From positions 1-30,667 of the IMG/VR virus record IMGVR_UViG_3300047678_000848: a stretch of 30,667 nucleotides of DNA. One strand, given 5' to 3'. Under the pieces are notes generated by a model, which saw only the letters and a list, made by a program, of their open reading frames with translations, was not told where the DNA came from and did not search any database. The position numbers were made by a program, and so were the translations under genes. Position 1 is the first letter of the stretch, and the number at the start of each line of letters is the position of its first letter. Below, one piece after another: positions 1 through 6,898 of this stretch. The stretch is from a virus.

Positions 1-615
1 ATCCGCCGGGGTGTGCCCGCGCATATCGAGGGGCGCGACATTGGGGCCGGGCTCCTGCGTCTTATCAAAGAGGTCTGCAAAGGGATCACGCCCGCGCCTA
101 AACTGGGGAGCGAGCTAATCGGGGCGTGCGAGTCCTACGCGGCCGCGAAGGTGATGCCGCTGCTCTCGCAGGAGGGCAAGGAGCAGCAGGCGATCGCGCT
201 CCAGGACCGTCTCGACTGCTTGATCGCCATCGCACAGGGCCTACCCGAAACCGGCACGATCAACACCGTAGAGCGCTACATCAACGAGATGTTCGCCGAC
301 GACATGCGCGGTATCCGCCTCAGCTCGATCCACAAGGCGAAAGGCTTACAGGCCGAGCGCGTCGGCATTCTGGAGCCGCAGCAGTTGCCGCACCCGATGG
401 CGCGGCAGCCCTGGCAACGGACGCAGGAACTCAACCTCGCGTACGTCGCGGTGACCCGCGCCCAGCGGGAGCTTTACGTCGCCGGAGCGTTCAACTTAGA
501 CATCCCGGCGGCCCGTTTCCCTGAACTCTACCGCTCTGCAAGCTCGCCGTCACCGGCAAGTTCTCAAGTCCCCGCCGCCCCCGTGGCAGCGGGGCAGAAA
601 GGCCTCTCACTCTAA
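1..615 (+). CDS. UvrD-like superfamily 1 DNA helicase, C-terminal part
   Basis: The frame is already open at base 1 (codons before the GTG at 13 read I-R-R-G), so the gene is cut by the left edge and only its last 204 codons are present. The text EGRDIG (about residues 10-15), SSIHKAKGL (about 107-117) and NLAYVAVTRAQ (about 145-155) match the motif IV to VI region of UvrD/PcrA helicases, where the last stretch carries the arginine that contacts ATP. The Walker A half lies outside the window. It would unwind duplex DNA during phage replication or recombination. The last 35 residues (Ser/Pro/Ala rich) are a low-complexity tail that contains a palindrome at 540-562. The stop overlaps the next start (TAATG). 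Confidence 0.85.
   Translation: MRRGVPAHIEGRDIGAGLLRLIKEVCKGITPAPKLGSELIGACESYAAAKVMPLLSQEGKEQQAIALQDRLDCLIAIAQGLPETGTINTVERYINEMFADDMRGIRLSSIHKAKGLQAERVGILEPQQLPHPMARQPWQRTQELNLAYVAVTRAQRELYVAGAFNLDIPAARFPELYRSASSPSPASSQVPAAPVAAGQKGLSL
540..562. repeat. TCAC-loop palindrome, imperfect copy inside helicase tail
   Basis: Left arm AAGCTCGCCG (540-549), loop TCAC (550-553), right arm 554-562 with one mismatch and one G-T pair. It is the same core as the perfect hairpin at 8514-8545 and the GTGA-loop copy at 13307-13329. It is read in frame as part of the Ser/Pro-rich tail of the helicase. Confidence 0.55.
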
Positions 616-1145
616 TGTCTATCAACGTGAAATACAGCACCGGTTCTGGCGACTTCGCCATTTTGGCGGTGGGGGATCATCCCTGCCGCCTCACTGACCT
701 CAAGCCGGTTACCCGGCCGAAATTCCAGTCCGACGAGATGCAGCAGCAGCTCCAGTGGACGTTCACCAGTCTGAGCCAAACCGACGAAGAGGGGCGGCCC
801 ATGATCATCAGCCAATGGACCGGTTTCGGCTACGGAGCGCCGAACGCCAAATTGACGGGTTTGCTCGACCAGTTTTTCGGACGGGCGCTGACCGAGGAGG
901 AGATCGAGCAGATGGACATGGAGCGCCTGGTCGGCCACATCCAGGGCTACGTGATGGTCCTGCCCCACACTAAACAGGACGGCAGCAAGACCACGAAATT
1001 CGGAGCGTTCAGGGCAGCGCCCCAACGGGCACTCCCGCAGCCCAAGCAGTTCTACCGCGAGGCGGCAGGGGCGATCCCGGCGACTCGGTCTAAGGACGAA
1101 CCGGTCATCGACACGAGCGACCTAGAGGATCCGTTCGCGGGCTAG
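615..1145 (+). CDS. Putative single-stranded DNA-binding protein (SSB-like)
   Basis: 176 residues, starting at an ATG that overlaps the helicase stop. The N-terminal two thirds (about 1-130) reads as a compact beta-rich domain (GDFAILAVGDHPCRLTDLKP, LQWTFTSLSQ, YVMVLPHTKQDG), the pattern of phage OB-fold-type replication proteins. A proline/alanine-rich linker follows, then an acidic end, IDTSDLEDPFAG. Bacterial and phage SSBs end in a similar acidic, aromatic tip (DDDIPF type) that recruits partners. Position between a helicase and a nuclease fits a role in coating ssDNA. I do not recognise a specific family, so the function is inferred from the tail, the fold-like pattern and the context. 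Confidence 0.5.
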   Translation: MSINVKYSTGSGDFAILAVGDHPCRLTDLKPVTRPKFQSDEMQQQLQWTFTSLSQTDEEGRPMIISQWTGFGYGAPNAKLTGLLDQFFGRALTEEEIEQMDMERLVGHIQGYVMVLPHTKQDGSKTTKFGAFRAAPQRALPQPKQFYREAAGAIPATRSKDEPVIDTSDLEDPFAG

Positions 1146-1151
1146 GAGCGC

Positions 1152-1709
1152 ATGATGGCAAACATACAACCACACCTGCCGGGGCTGGCCCGTGCCGACA
1201 AGAAGCCGCGTCTCGCCAGGGTAAGCGAAAAGGACTTGGAGCGCCAGGTCGACGAAGCCTTGGCGGCGCTCGGGTACGAGCGGCTCATCCTGGGAGGCAC
1301 GCGCCCCCGGGTGCGCTGCCCGGCGTGCACGCAATCGTTCCACCCGGGCGGGTACCAGGGCAACACGCCTGGTACCCCGGACCGGATGTATCGTCACCCG
1401 GCCTGGCCGCAGTGCTTGTGGGCAGCCATTGAGCTGAAGGGCGAGAAAACCGCTGTGCGGGCCACACAGCAGGCGATGCAGGAGCGTGGCGGGACGGTGA
1501 TCGTTCATACCGTCGTCGAGGCGCTCTCGATCCTGAGTGACATCGAGGAAGAACTGAGGCGGCTCGTGATTGGAGCCGCGGAGCGTGAAGCCATCGCGCA
1601 GCGGCAACGTCGGATCGACTTTATGCTGAAGGGACTACTCCTGGCCCCCAGGGCGCAGGACGGCCTCCGCTCGGCGGTGGCGGCGGGAGAGGATGTGGAA
1701 TCCCTTTGA
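1152..1709 (+). CDS. VRR-NUC-type PD-(D/E)XK nuclease with CxxC insertion
   Basis: 185 residues; start ATG 1152 follows TAGGAG at 1143-1148. SEKDLERQVDEAL (about 25-37) is the N-terminal helix with the Glu/Gln typical of the VRR-NUC fold. NTPGTPDRMY (71-80), AAIELKGEKTAVRATQ (91-106) supply the catalytic D77, E94-x-K96 and the Q106 of the motif. These domains act as nucleases in phages, in restriction systems and in eukaryotic FAN1. Between helix and core sits a CPAC pair (C56, C59), possibly a small metal knuckle, which is not part of the minimal fold. The C-terminal 65 residues are helical and charged. Context suggests Holliday-junction or recombination processing. A 10-bp palindrome (1350-1377) overlaps the GNTPGTPD segment. 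Family is confident, substrate is not. Confidence 0.8.
   Translation: MMANIQPHLPGLARADKKPRLARVSEKDLERQVDEALAALGYERLILGGTRPRVRCPACTQSFHPGGYQGNTPGTPDRMYRHPAWPQCLWAAIELKGEKTAVRATQQAMQERGGTVIVHTVVEALSILSDIEEELRRLVIGAAEREAIAQRQRRIDFMLKGLLLAPRAQDGLRSAVAAGEDVESL
1350..1377. repeat. Perfect 10-bp inverted repeat in nuclease gene
   Basis: Arms GGGTACCAGG (1350-1359) and CCTGGTACCC (1368-1377) flank an 8-base spacer. It lies over a conserved catalytic-region motif, so part of it may be codon coincidence. The 8-base spacer recurs in the hairpins at 11980-12007, 18375-18406 and 24662-24691. Confidence 0.6.
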
Positions 1710-1743
1710 ACCCCGACAAATCCATCCATGGGATTCCACATCC
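1691..1743. repeat. 14-bp inverted repeat across the nuclease/zinc-protein junction
   Basis: GGATGTGGAATCCC (1691-1704) and GGGATTCCACATCC (1730-1743) are perfect complements with a 25-base spacer. The left arm covers the last codons of the nuclease gene and the spacer carries its stop and the TTG at 1706. In RNA the stem would surround the candidate TTG start of the next gene, so it may control its translation. Confidence 0.7.
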
Positions 1744-2131
1744 GTATCCACCACCCCAAATGTTCTGCGCGTTTGTCAGGTCGTGCACCCCTGAATACAA
1801 CCGCTGTATCTACAACGACCTACGCGCGGAGTACGACCGTAACCCCTCTTTGTTCTCAGTCACGCCCCAGAGGATCCAGGCAAAAGACGTGGTAGCGCGG
1901 GATACCTACCCACCGCGTCCCTGTATCTGGTGCGCACAAACGTTCCAATCGCACCGCTCATTCCACCGCCAGCGCTGCTGTGGGCCAGTGTGCTCCACAA
2001 AATGGAGCCGCTTCAAGCACAACGATACTCGGGTTGCGCAGGTGGATGCCCGGATCGAGGCGATAGAGCGGGGGGATGTGATCGAGCCATTGGCCGAAGT
2101 GCCGTTTCGAGTGAGAAAAAATTCCCGATGA
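1706..2131 (+). CDS. Small zinc-binding protein of unknown function
   Basis: Open frame of 141 codons from a TTG that overlaps the nuclease stop (TTGA); GAGAGGA at 1687-1693 could serve as its ribosome site. An ATG at 1760 gives a 123-residue alternative but has no visible ribosome site. Residues about 72-105 contain CIWC, CC and C in the pattern CxxC-x(12-16)-CC-x3-C with nearby His, in the style of a treble-clef or zinc-ribbon. The rest is basic at the C-terminus (RVRKNSR), consistent with nucleic-acid contact. It sits between nuclease and primase genes. I do not recognise the family; metal binding is inferred from the cysteines alone. Confidence 0.6.
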   Translation: MNPDKSIHGIPHPYPPPQMFCAFVRSCTPEYNRCIYNDLRAEYDRNPSLFSVTPQRIQAKDVVARDTYPPRPCIWCAQTFQSHRSFHRQRCCGPVCSTKWSRFKHNDTRVAQVDARIEAIERGDVIEPLAEVPFRVRKNSR

Positions 2132-2481
2132 ACGCCTACATAGAAGAGTTTTGCGAGACGTACGCAGGCTGGGACGAGGACCAGCCTATGCGCGCCATGC
2201 TGGCGCAGTGGGCCGCGCTGGTGATCACGGACGCCGACACGCTGGCGGACGCGCAGCGGACGCTGCGCGTCCGCTGTCCGTGCTTGGAGCGCAAAGGCTG
2301 GCGCTACAACGTGTGGCGCGAGGAAGCGAACTGCGCGCTAGCCGAGCGCTACCCCGAAATACGCCTCGCTCTCTCCCGGCGGGCTTCAGCCCGCCGGGAG
2401 AGAGCCCGATTGCGCGCCGGTCTGTCGCCTCTGCCAGCAGATATGCAGCGGGCCCTCTTCGGCACGGGGATCACGCCGTGA
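2128..2481 (+). CDS. Hypothetical protein, 117 residues, carrying two perfect palindromes
   Basis: Starts at an ATG overlapping the previous stop (ATGA) and ends overlapping the GTG of the primase (GTGA), so it is tightly coupled to both. Residues 1-75 look like an ordinary acidic helical protein (YIEEFCETYAGWDEDQ, WRYNVWREEANC). The part from about residue 78 is arginine-rich and low in complexity because the DNA there is a 17-bp palindrome (2368-2405). A second 13-bp palindrome (2245-2274) lies upstream. No family recognised. The palindromes distort its codon use, so the C-terminal third may be a recent addition and not functional protein. Confidence 0.6.
   Translation: MNAYIEEFCETYAGWDEDQPMRAMLAQWAALVITDADTLADAQRTLRVRCPCLERKGWRYNVWREEANCALAERYPEIRLALSRRASARRERARLRAGLSPLPADMQRALFGTGITP
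2245..2274. repeat. Perfect 13-bp hairpin, GGAC loop
   Basis: GCGGACGCGCAGC (2245-2257), loop GGAC (2258-2261), GCTGCGCGTCCGC (2262-2274). No mismatches. It lies inside coding sequence. Confidence 0.8.
2368..2405. repeat. Perfect 17-bp hairpin, TTCA loop
   Basis: GCTCTCTCCCGGCGGGC (2368-2384), loop TTCA (2385-2388) and its exact complement (2389-2405). One of the longest perfect stems in the window. It lies in frame inside an unknown gene and encodes a serine/arginine-rich stretch. No T-run follows, so it is not a standard intrinsic terminator. Confidence 0.85.
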
Positions 2482-5400
2482 CCAATCCGACTCTCTCACC
2501 AGTCCTCAAAGCGGCCCGCTGGTACGTCAGGAGCGGTTACAGCGTGATCCCCGTGCGCCTAGACGGCAGCAAGGCGCCCGCCATCAACCGCTGGAAGGCG
2601 TACCAAATCGTCGTCGCCGACGACGACGATTTGGTACGCTGGTTTGGAGCCGGGGCGAATGGCATCGCGATCGTCCATGGGCAGGTCTCTGGCCACAGTG
2701 AGGCACTTGACTTTGAGACCGAGGCCGCCTATGAGGAGTGGGAAAAGCTACTGCGTTCCCACGGGGGGGCGAGAATCGCCCAACGACACATCGTGGCGGT
2801 CATAACGCCTACAGGCGGTCGGCACGTTTATTACCGTTGCCCAGACGGCGTTCAGGGAAATCAGAAGCTGGCTCGCTTCCCAGATGGGGCCATCAAAAGC
2901 GAGACTCGGGGGGAGGGCGGCTACACACTCGCGCCTGGCTCGCCGGTGACGGCGCACCCGAGCAAGCGACCGTATCGAAGCGTCTCAGGCAGCTTTGACG
3001 ACGTCCCGTTGTTCACGGCCGACGAGCGTGCCTTGTGCCTGGCGCTCGCCCGCTCCTGCAACGCGCAGGCTGAGACCCACGTCACCGCTCCTGCACCCAA
3101 GGCGGGCGCGGCCACGACCACACCCGGCGGCAGACCTGGCGACGACTACAACCAGCGCGCCACTAGCGCCAGCGTCGCCGAGCTGCTCGCGCGCCACGGC
3201 TGGCAGGTTACGGGCTCCCACGGCGAGGCGATCCACCTGCTGCGGCCGGGCAAAACAAGGCCAGGTCTATCGGCGACGATAGGATACGTCGCGCCCGGAG
3301 TCCTGTACGTCTTTTCGTCCTCGGCCGCGCCGTTCGAGCCGGACGCATCATACGATGCGTTTGCTGTGCTGACTTTGCTGGAGCATGGCGGCGATTTTTC
3401 GGCAGCGGCGAGAGCGCTCGCCGAGCAGGGCTACGGCGATCCGCTGCCACCCAGCGTACGCGTGAGCGTCTCCAAGTACGCCCCGGTGCAGACCACTTCG
3501 CATGGTCAAGGTGCCGGTTCGGCACTTACGCCTTCGGCACTTACGCCAAAGGTCGAGGTGGCACTGGAAGAGGATTCGGACGACCCGTTCGCGCGCCCGA
3601 CGCCCGTGGTGGGCCCGCAGCCGAGCTACCAAGCTCGGCGCCAGGCCGACGACCCACTGGTCAAGTCGTCCGCCCCGGTGACGATGGGGATGGCGCAGAC
3701 GGACCTCGGCAACGCGGAGCGGCTGGTAGCGCGCCACGGTGGGGATATACGGCATTGCCCAGCGCTCGGCTGGCTCGTCTGGTCGGGTACGCACTGGAGC
3801 ATCGACGGGTCGGGTGAAGTGCTCAGGAGAATGAAAGGCACCGTGCGCGGCATTCTGGAGGAGGCGGCGGTGCTGCTGCACCAGGCGGGCCAGGCGACCG
3901 ACTCGGACACCGCCAAACACCTCCAGGCCGAATCGGACCGGCTCAAAGCGTTCGCCCGACGATCCGAGATGGAGGCACGCATCCGCGCTGCGATCAGCCT
4001 GGCGGAGAGTGAACCGGGCGTCTACGTCGCCTACGAAGAGCTGGACAACAAAGCGTGGCTGCTGGCCGTGCAGAATGGGACGATCGATCTGCACACGGGG
4101 CGTCTCCAGGCTCCGCGCCGCGAGGATCTGCTCACCCGATCTCTGAGCGTCGCCTACGACCCGGAGGCCACCTACCCCACCTGGGAGCGATTTTTATCGC
4201 GCACTCTACCCGACCCCGACGTGCGCGCCTATATCCAGCGTGCGGCTGGCTACAGCCTCACAGGCGACGTGAGCGAGCAGTGTCTGTTCATGCTCTACGG
4301 CAAAGGCAGCAACGGGAAAAGTACGTTCCTCCGGGTCTTGCTGACGCTCATGGGGCCGCTGGGCAAGCAGGCGGTAGCCGACCTGCTGATCGCGCGCCGG
4401 GCGGGCGAGATGAAGGACGAGATTGCGCAACTCGCGGGACGGCGCCTGGTGGCGACTATCGAGGTGGACCAAGGCAAAGCCATGGCCGAAGCGCTGGTGA
4501 AAACACTCACCGGCGGCGACCGGATCACGGCTCGGTTCCTTTACCGCAACTCGTTCGAGTTTGAGCCGACTTTTAAATTATGGCAAGCCGTCAACCACAA
4601 ACCCGACGTCAAAGGGTCGGATCACGGTTTATGGCGACGCATCAAGCTGATACCGTTCATGGAGACGATCAGCGCGGATGAGAAAGACCCGGACCTTGCC
4701 GCCAAGCTGACAGCCGAATTGCCAGGCGTGCTCGCCTGGGCGGTGCGTGGGTGCCTCGACTGGCGCAGCGCCGGTATGCGGGAGCCAGGCGCGGTCCAAG
4801 CACAGACGCAGGAGTACCGCAAGGAATCGGACGTGCTGGGCACGTTTCTCACCGAACGCTGCGTACTGGCACCAACGGCCCGCGTGCGGCCTGCAGAGCT
4901 GTATCATGAGTACGTGGCCTGGGCTGAAGCGCGGCGCGAAAGGCCTCGCTCACAGATCCATTTCAGCCGCCACGTCAAGGAGTGCGAAGGGGTCGAGAGC
5001 AAAATCGTGCGCGGCTTCCCTTACTACTGCGGCGTTGGGCTGCTCGCGCAAAACAGCGGCGAGGGTGAACCATTGGGGGGCGAGGGTGAACCATTGGGTG
5101 AGGCTTTGGGTGAACCATTTGCGAGGGGGGGTGAACCGGGTGAACCATTGTGGGGGAACTCTCCGCAATGTCCCCGCTCATACGTGAACAAAGGTTACAC
5201 AGACGAAAATGGTTCACCCTTAAAAGAAAATACCTCACCCTTAGAAAGGGAAAGGAGAGAGAAAGAGGTAAATACTGCTAATAACAGTCAAGAACGAGAG
5301 AAAAACGGCTTTGAGCAGGGTGAACCATTGGGGGGCAAGGGTGAACCATTTGAAGACGGCTTCAACGCATGCGAGCGCTGGCTGATTACGATCCTCCAGA

Positions 5401-5549
5401 CGGCGCCCCCGGTGGGTGAACGCTGGACCTGGAGACAGCAAGAAAACGCGGCTGTGGTCGCAGGGTTCACCCCACTGGAGACGATAAACGCTAGGATGCG
5501 GCTTTTGCGCGAGGGCTACATCGACAAAAACTGCGAGAGGGTACTGTGA
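2478..5549 (+). CDS. Primase-polymerase / D5-type superfamily 3 helicase (replicative)
   Basis: 1023 residues from GTG 2478, which overlaps the preceding stop; longer upstream frames lack homology-like sequence. Residues about 10-175 are a Prim-Pol (archaeo-eukaryotic primase) domain: ALDFE (metal-binding acidic pair), GGRHVYYR and GEGGYTLAPGS. Residues about 400-590 match the D5 N-terminal/primase C-terminal region (NGTIDLHTGRL, LTRSLSVAYDP). GKGSNGKST at 608-616 is Walker A, RRLVATIEVDQG (about 655) the Walker B region, LWQAVNHKPDVKGSD the SF3 sensor region. Residues about 862-960 are a GEPL/GEPF-rich disordered linker whose DNA is an iteron-like array. The last 60 residues look like a winged helix. 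The protein probably primes and unwinds at the phage origin. Palindromes at 2598, 3406 and 3620 and a 15-bp duplication at 3518 lie in the gene. Confidence 0.9.
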   Translation: MTNPTLSPVLKAARWYVRSGYSVIPVRLDGSKAPAINRWKAYQIVVADDDDLVRWFGAGANGIAIVHGQVSGHSEALDFETEAAYEEWEKLLRSHGGARIAQRHIVAVITPTGGRHVYYRCPDGVQGNQKLARFPDGAIKSETRGEGGYTLAPGSPVTAHPSKRPYRSVSGSFDDVPLFTADERALCLALARSCNAQAETHVTAPAPKAGAATTTPGGRPGDDYNQRATSASVAELLARHGWQVTGSHGEAIHLLRPGKTRPGLSATIGYVAPGVLYVFSSSAAPFEPDASYDAFAVLTLLEHGGDFSAAARALAEQGYGDPLPPSVRVSVSKYAPVQTTSHGQGAGSALTPSALTPKVEVALEEDSDDPFARPTPVVGPQPSYQARRQADDPLVKSSAPVTMGMAQTDLGNAERLVARHGGDIRHCPALGWLVWSGTHWSIDGSGEVLRRMKGTVRGILEEAAVLLHQAGQATDSDTAKHLQAESDRLKAFARRSEMEARIRAAISLAESEPGVYVAYEELDNKAWLLAVQNGTIDLHTGRLQAPRREDLLTRSLSVAYDPEATYPTWERFLSRTLPDPDVRAYIQRAAGYSLTGDVSEQCLFMLYGKGSNGKSTFLRVLLTLMGPLGKQAVADLLIARRAGEMKDEIAQLAGRRLVATIEVDQGKAMAEALVKTLTGGDRITARFLYRNSFEFEPTFKLWQAVNHKPDVKGSDHGLWRRIKLIPFMETISADEKDPDLAAKLTAELPGVLAWAVRGCLDWRSAGMREPGAVQAQTQEYRKESDVLGTFLTERCVLAPTARVRPAELYHEYVAWAEARRERPRSQIHFSRHVKECEGVESKIVRGFPYYCGVGLLAQNSGEGEPLGGEGEPLGEALGEPFARGGEPGEPLWGNSPQCPRSYVNKGYTDENGSPLKENTSPLERERREKEVNTANNSQEREKNGFEQGEPLGGKGEPFEDGFNACERWLITILQTAPPVGERWTWRQQENAAVVAGFTPLETINARMRLLREGYIDKNCERVL
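2598..2639. repeat. Perfect 19-bp hairpin, CCGA loop, in primase domain
   Basis: GCGTACCAAATCGTCGTCG (2598-2616), loop CCGA (2617-2620) and its exact complement (2621-2639). It is the longest perfect stem in the window. It codes for a stretch ending in four aspartates in the N-terminal primase domain. Confidence 0.85.
3518..3547. repeat. 15-bp tandem duplication in primase linker
   Basis: TTCGGCACTTACGCC is repeated exactly twice (3518-3532, 3533-3547) and encodes SALTPSALTP in the linker between the primase and helicase domains. It looks like a recent slippage duplication that keeps the frame. Confidence 0.8.
3620..3639. repeat. ACCA-loop palindrome in primase-helicase gene
   Basis: GCCGAGCT, loop ACCA (3628-3631), AGCTCGGC. 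It is a perfect 8-bp stem read in frame as P-S-Y-Q-A-R in the inter-domain linker. The same peptide appears in the scaffold gene at 11443-11462, where the same palindrome is read in the same frame. Confidence 0.75.
5063..5472. other. Candidate replication origin: iteron array in primase-helicase gene
   Basis: GGGTGAACCATT occurs exactly at 5063, 5084, 5108, 5138, 5318 and 5339 and inverted at 5208-5219. Shorter matches lie at 5129, 5414 and (inverted) 5464. Several spacings are 21 or 24 bases, close to two helical turns and also whole codons. Between the two groups, 5201-5300 is about 61% A+T by hand count, far above its GC-rich surroundings. Iterons, a neighbouring AT-rich segment and placement in the gene of the initiator/helicase match the lambda O arrangement. 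The alternative is a merely repetitive GEPL linker. No plus-strand consensus DnaA boxes were seen. Confidence 0.5.
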
Positions 5550-5713
5550 TGAACGACGGCCCGGCTTTGACAACGTTTACTATCAGCCTGTACAATCTGG
5601 TGACCCTATCCACAGGCCCATTCGCCGGACCCGGCGAATGTACCACGATGGGGCACAACCTCCAAGGCGCAAGACGCCCCGGCCGCAAAACTGCGTGCCG
5701 AAGGTGCGTCTGA
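5549..5713 (+). CDS. Possible 54-residue small protein with C/H cluster
   Basis: ATG 5549 overlaps the primase stop (TGATG) and opens a 54-codon frame ending at TGA 5711-5713. The protein has C31, H36, C50 and C53, which could form a small zinc site, and is basic at the end. Against it: the same DNA holds a near-consensus promoter (5567-5596) and a dispersed palindrome (5621-5646), and no ribosome site is visible, so translation would depend on coupling to the primase. It may be a spurious frame in a regulatory leader. Confidence 0.3.
   Translation: MNDGPALTTFTISLYNLVTLSTGPFAGPGECTTMGHNLQGARRPGRKTACRRCV
5567..5596 (+). promoter_or_regulatory. Sigma70-type promoter, probably for the late operon
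   Basis: TTGACA (5567-5572) is separated by 18 bases from TACAAT (5591-5596), five of six matches to the -10 consensus. Transcription would begin near 5603-5605. It sits directly after the replication genes and before packaging and structural genes, all of which follow on the same strand with only short gaps. This is the best promoter match I found in the window; the assignment to late genes is inferred from position. Confidence 0.6.
5621..5646. repeat. Second-family palindrome, simple form
   Basis: TTCGCCG, loop GACC, CGGCGAA, followed by tgtaccac. The same core and the same downstream TGT(C/A)CC context recur at 29771-29830 and, with an inserted ACCA-loop palindrome, at 11256-11321 and 13788-13853. 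Here it lies in the 5' leader about 20 bases downstream of the predicted transcription start. Confidence 0.65.
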
Positions 5714-5763
5714 TTTCCTGCTCGTTCCGGCTGTTTCTACGTGATTGATGGAGTCTCCCCCCC

Positions 5764-6171
5764 GTGGAATCCATATATAATCCTACGGCCCGCAACCGAC
5801 GCAAAGCCGAACGCTTAGCTCTCGCTGCTCGGCGTCAGCGCCGAACTCACGATGAGCAAGAACTTGCCCTTTTTTGCGCCCGGCAGACCGGCACTCAGTA
5901 CCAGGTGCCGCTTGACACGTACGAGGTGCGGTCTGCGCCTCATCGGGAACGTGTTAGCGACGGGCAGAGCCACGGTCTGGTTCCACACGACGAGCAGTTT
6001 CAGGCCGCCCAAGAGAGGTTCCTGCGGGTCCTTGCCGAGGCGCCTGACATCGATCCGGATGCCGAGCCGATCAAAGTAGACGGCGAGTACGTGGGCGGCG
6101 TCCGCGGTGTGATGCTGCAACGGCTGGGACGCCATTTCAAACCCGGAGCGAAACCACCCCATGGCGGGTGA
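5764..6171 (+). CDS. Hypothetical protein upstream of packaging genes
   Basis: 135 residues from GTG 5764, with GGAG at 5750-5753 ten bases upstream; an uninterrupted run of seven C lies between. The N-terminus is strongly basic (NPTARNRRKAERLALAARRQRR, residues about 6-27), suggesting nucleic-acid contact. A middle section is Gln/Glu rich, and the C-terminus carries a small beta segment (IKVDGEYVGGV) and a basic tail. It overlaps the next gene by 11 bases. As first gene of the packaging operon it could be a terminase accessory or a small terminase, but I do not recognise its family. Confidence 0.6.
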   Translation: MESIYNPTARNRRKAERLALAARRQRRTHDEQELALFCARQTGTQYQVPLDTYEVRSAPHRERVSDGQSHGLVPHDEQFQAAQERFLRVLAEAPDIDPDAEPIKVDGEYVGGVRGVMLQRLGRHFKPGAKPPHGG

Positions 6172-6898
6172 GACACCCCATGGCACAAGTCGGCGGACCC
6201 GGCGACTTGACCATGGCGGACCGGCAAGTACTTGCTGTGGCGCTTTGGCCCGCTCGACTGGCGAGCCCTGCCAGCAGCCCGCCATGGCGAACGGCCGCTG
6301 TCGGTATCACGGCGGGAAGTCCTTAACCGGCGTTGCGAACCCGGCGTACCGCGATGGCCGCCACAGCAAGTACCTGCCGGTCCGCCTAGCCGCCCGCTAC
6401 GGCCAGAGCTTGCTTGATCCGGACTACCTGGCCTTGCGCGATGAGCTGGCCCTAGTCGACGCCCGCATTAGCGAGCTGTCTGAGAGCCTGCCCGACAGCG
6501 AGGAGATTGCCCAAACCTGGGAGTCGTTTCGCGCCCACTTCGCCGGTGCGGCCAGTGCCTACGACCGTAGCCGGGACAGTGCGTTGGCACCCGAGAAGCG
6601 GGCAGAGGCGCAGACCGAATTTTTTCAGCGCTTCGAGGCTGCCCTGTTGTTGTTTGCCGACGCGAAATCGATCGAGCAGCGCGGGGGTGCTCTCTGGGAC
6701 AAAATCGGCGACTGGCTGGAGCGACGGCGCAAACTTTCCGAGACCGAGGCGCTGCGGGTTTCCAAGGCTGCCGAGTCCATCAGCCGCGACCGGCTTGCCG
6801 CGCTGATGGGCGCGATCGCTCAGCTTATCCGTGCTAATGTCCGCGACCCTGCAACGCTCAACGCCCTACAAGACGGACTGCGTCGGCTTTGCGCTTGA
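6161..6898 (+). CDS. HGGKS-motif zinc protein, putative small terminase subunit
   Basis: 245 residues. Residues 25-54 contain CCG, GEPC, GRC and HGGKS (C26, C37, C47, H50), the compact Cys/His site of a phage family commonly encoded next to large terminases and often annotated as terminase small-subunit-like or HGGKS protein. NPAYRDGRHSKYLP follows, also typical. The rest (about 90-235) is helical and charged, suiting an oligomeric DNA-binding protein. The gene overlaps its upstream neighbour by 11 bases and the terminase start by 62 bases. A degenerate second-family palindrome (around 6189-6208) lies in its N-terminal codons. The packaging role is inferred from family habit and position. Confidence 0.6.
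   Translation: MAGETPHGTSRRTRRLDHGGPASTCCGALARSTGEPCQQPAMANGRCRYHGGKSLTGVANPAYRDGRHSKYLPVRLAARYGQSLLDPDYLALRDELALVDARISELSESLPDSEEIAQTWESFRAHFAGAASAYDRSRDSALAPEKRAEAQTEFFQRFEAALLLFADAKSIEQRGGALWDKIGDWLERRRKLSETEALRVSKAAESISRDRLAALMGAIAQLIRANVRDPATLNALQDGLRRLCA

Noticed and set aside
2368-2405. Intrinsic terminator between the unknown gene and the primase gene
   Set aside because: The stem is strong but there is no following T-run and it lies inside an open frame 73 bases before the next start.
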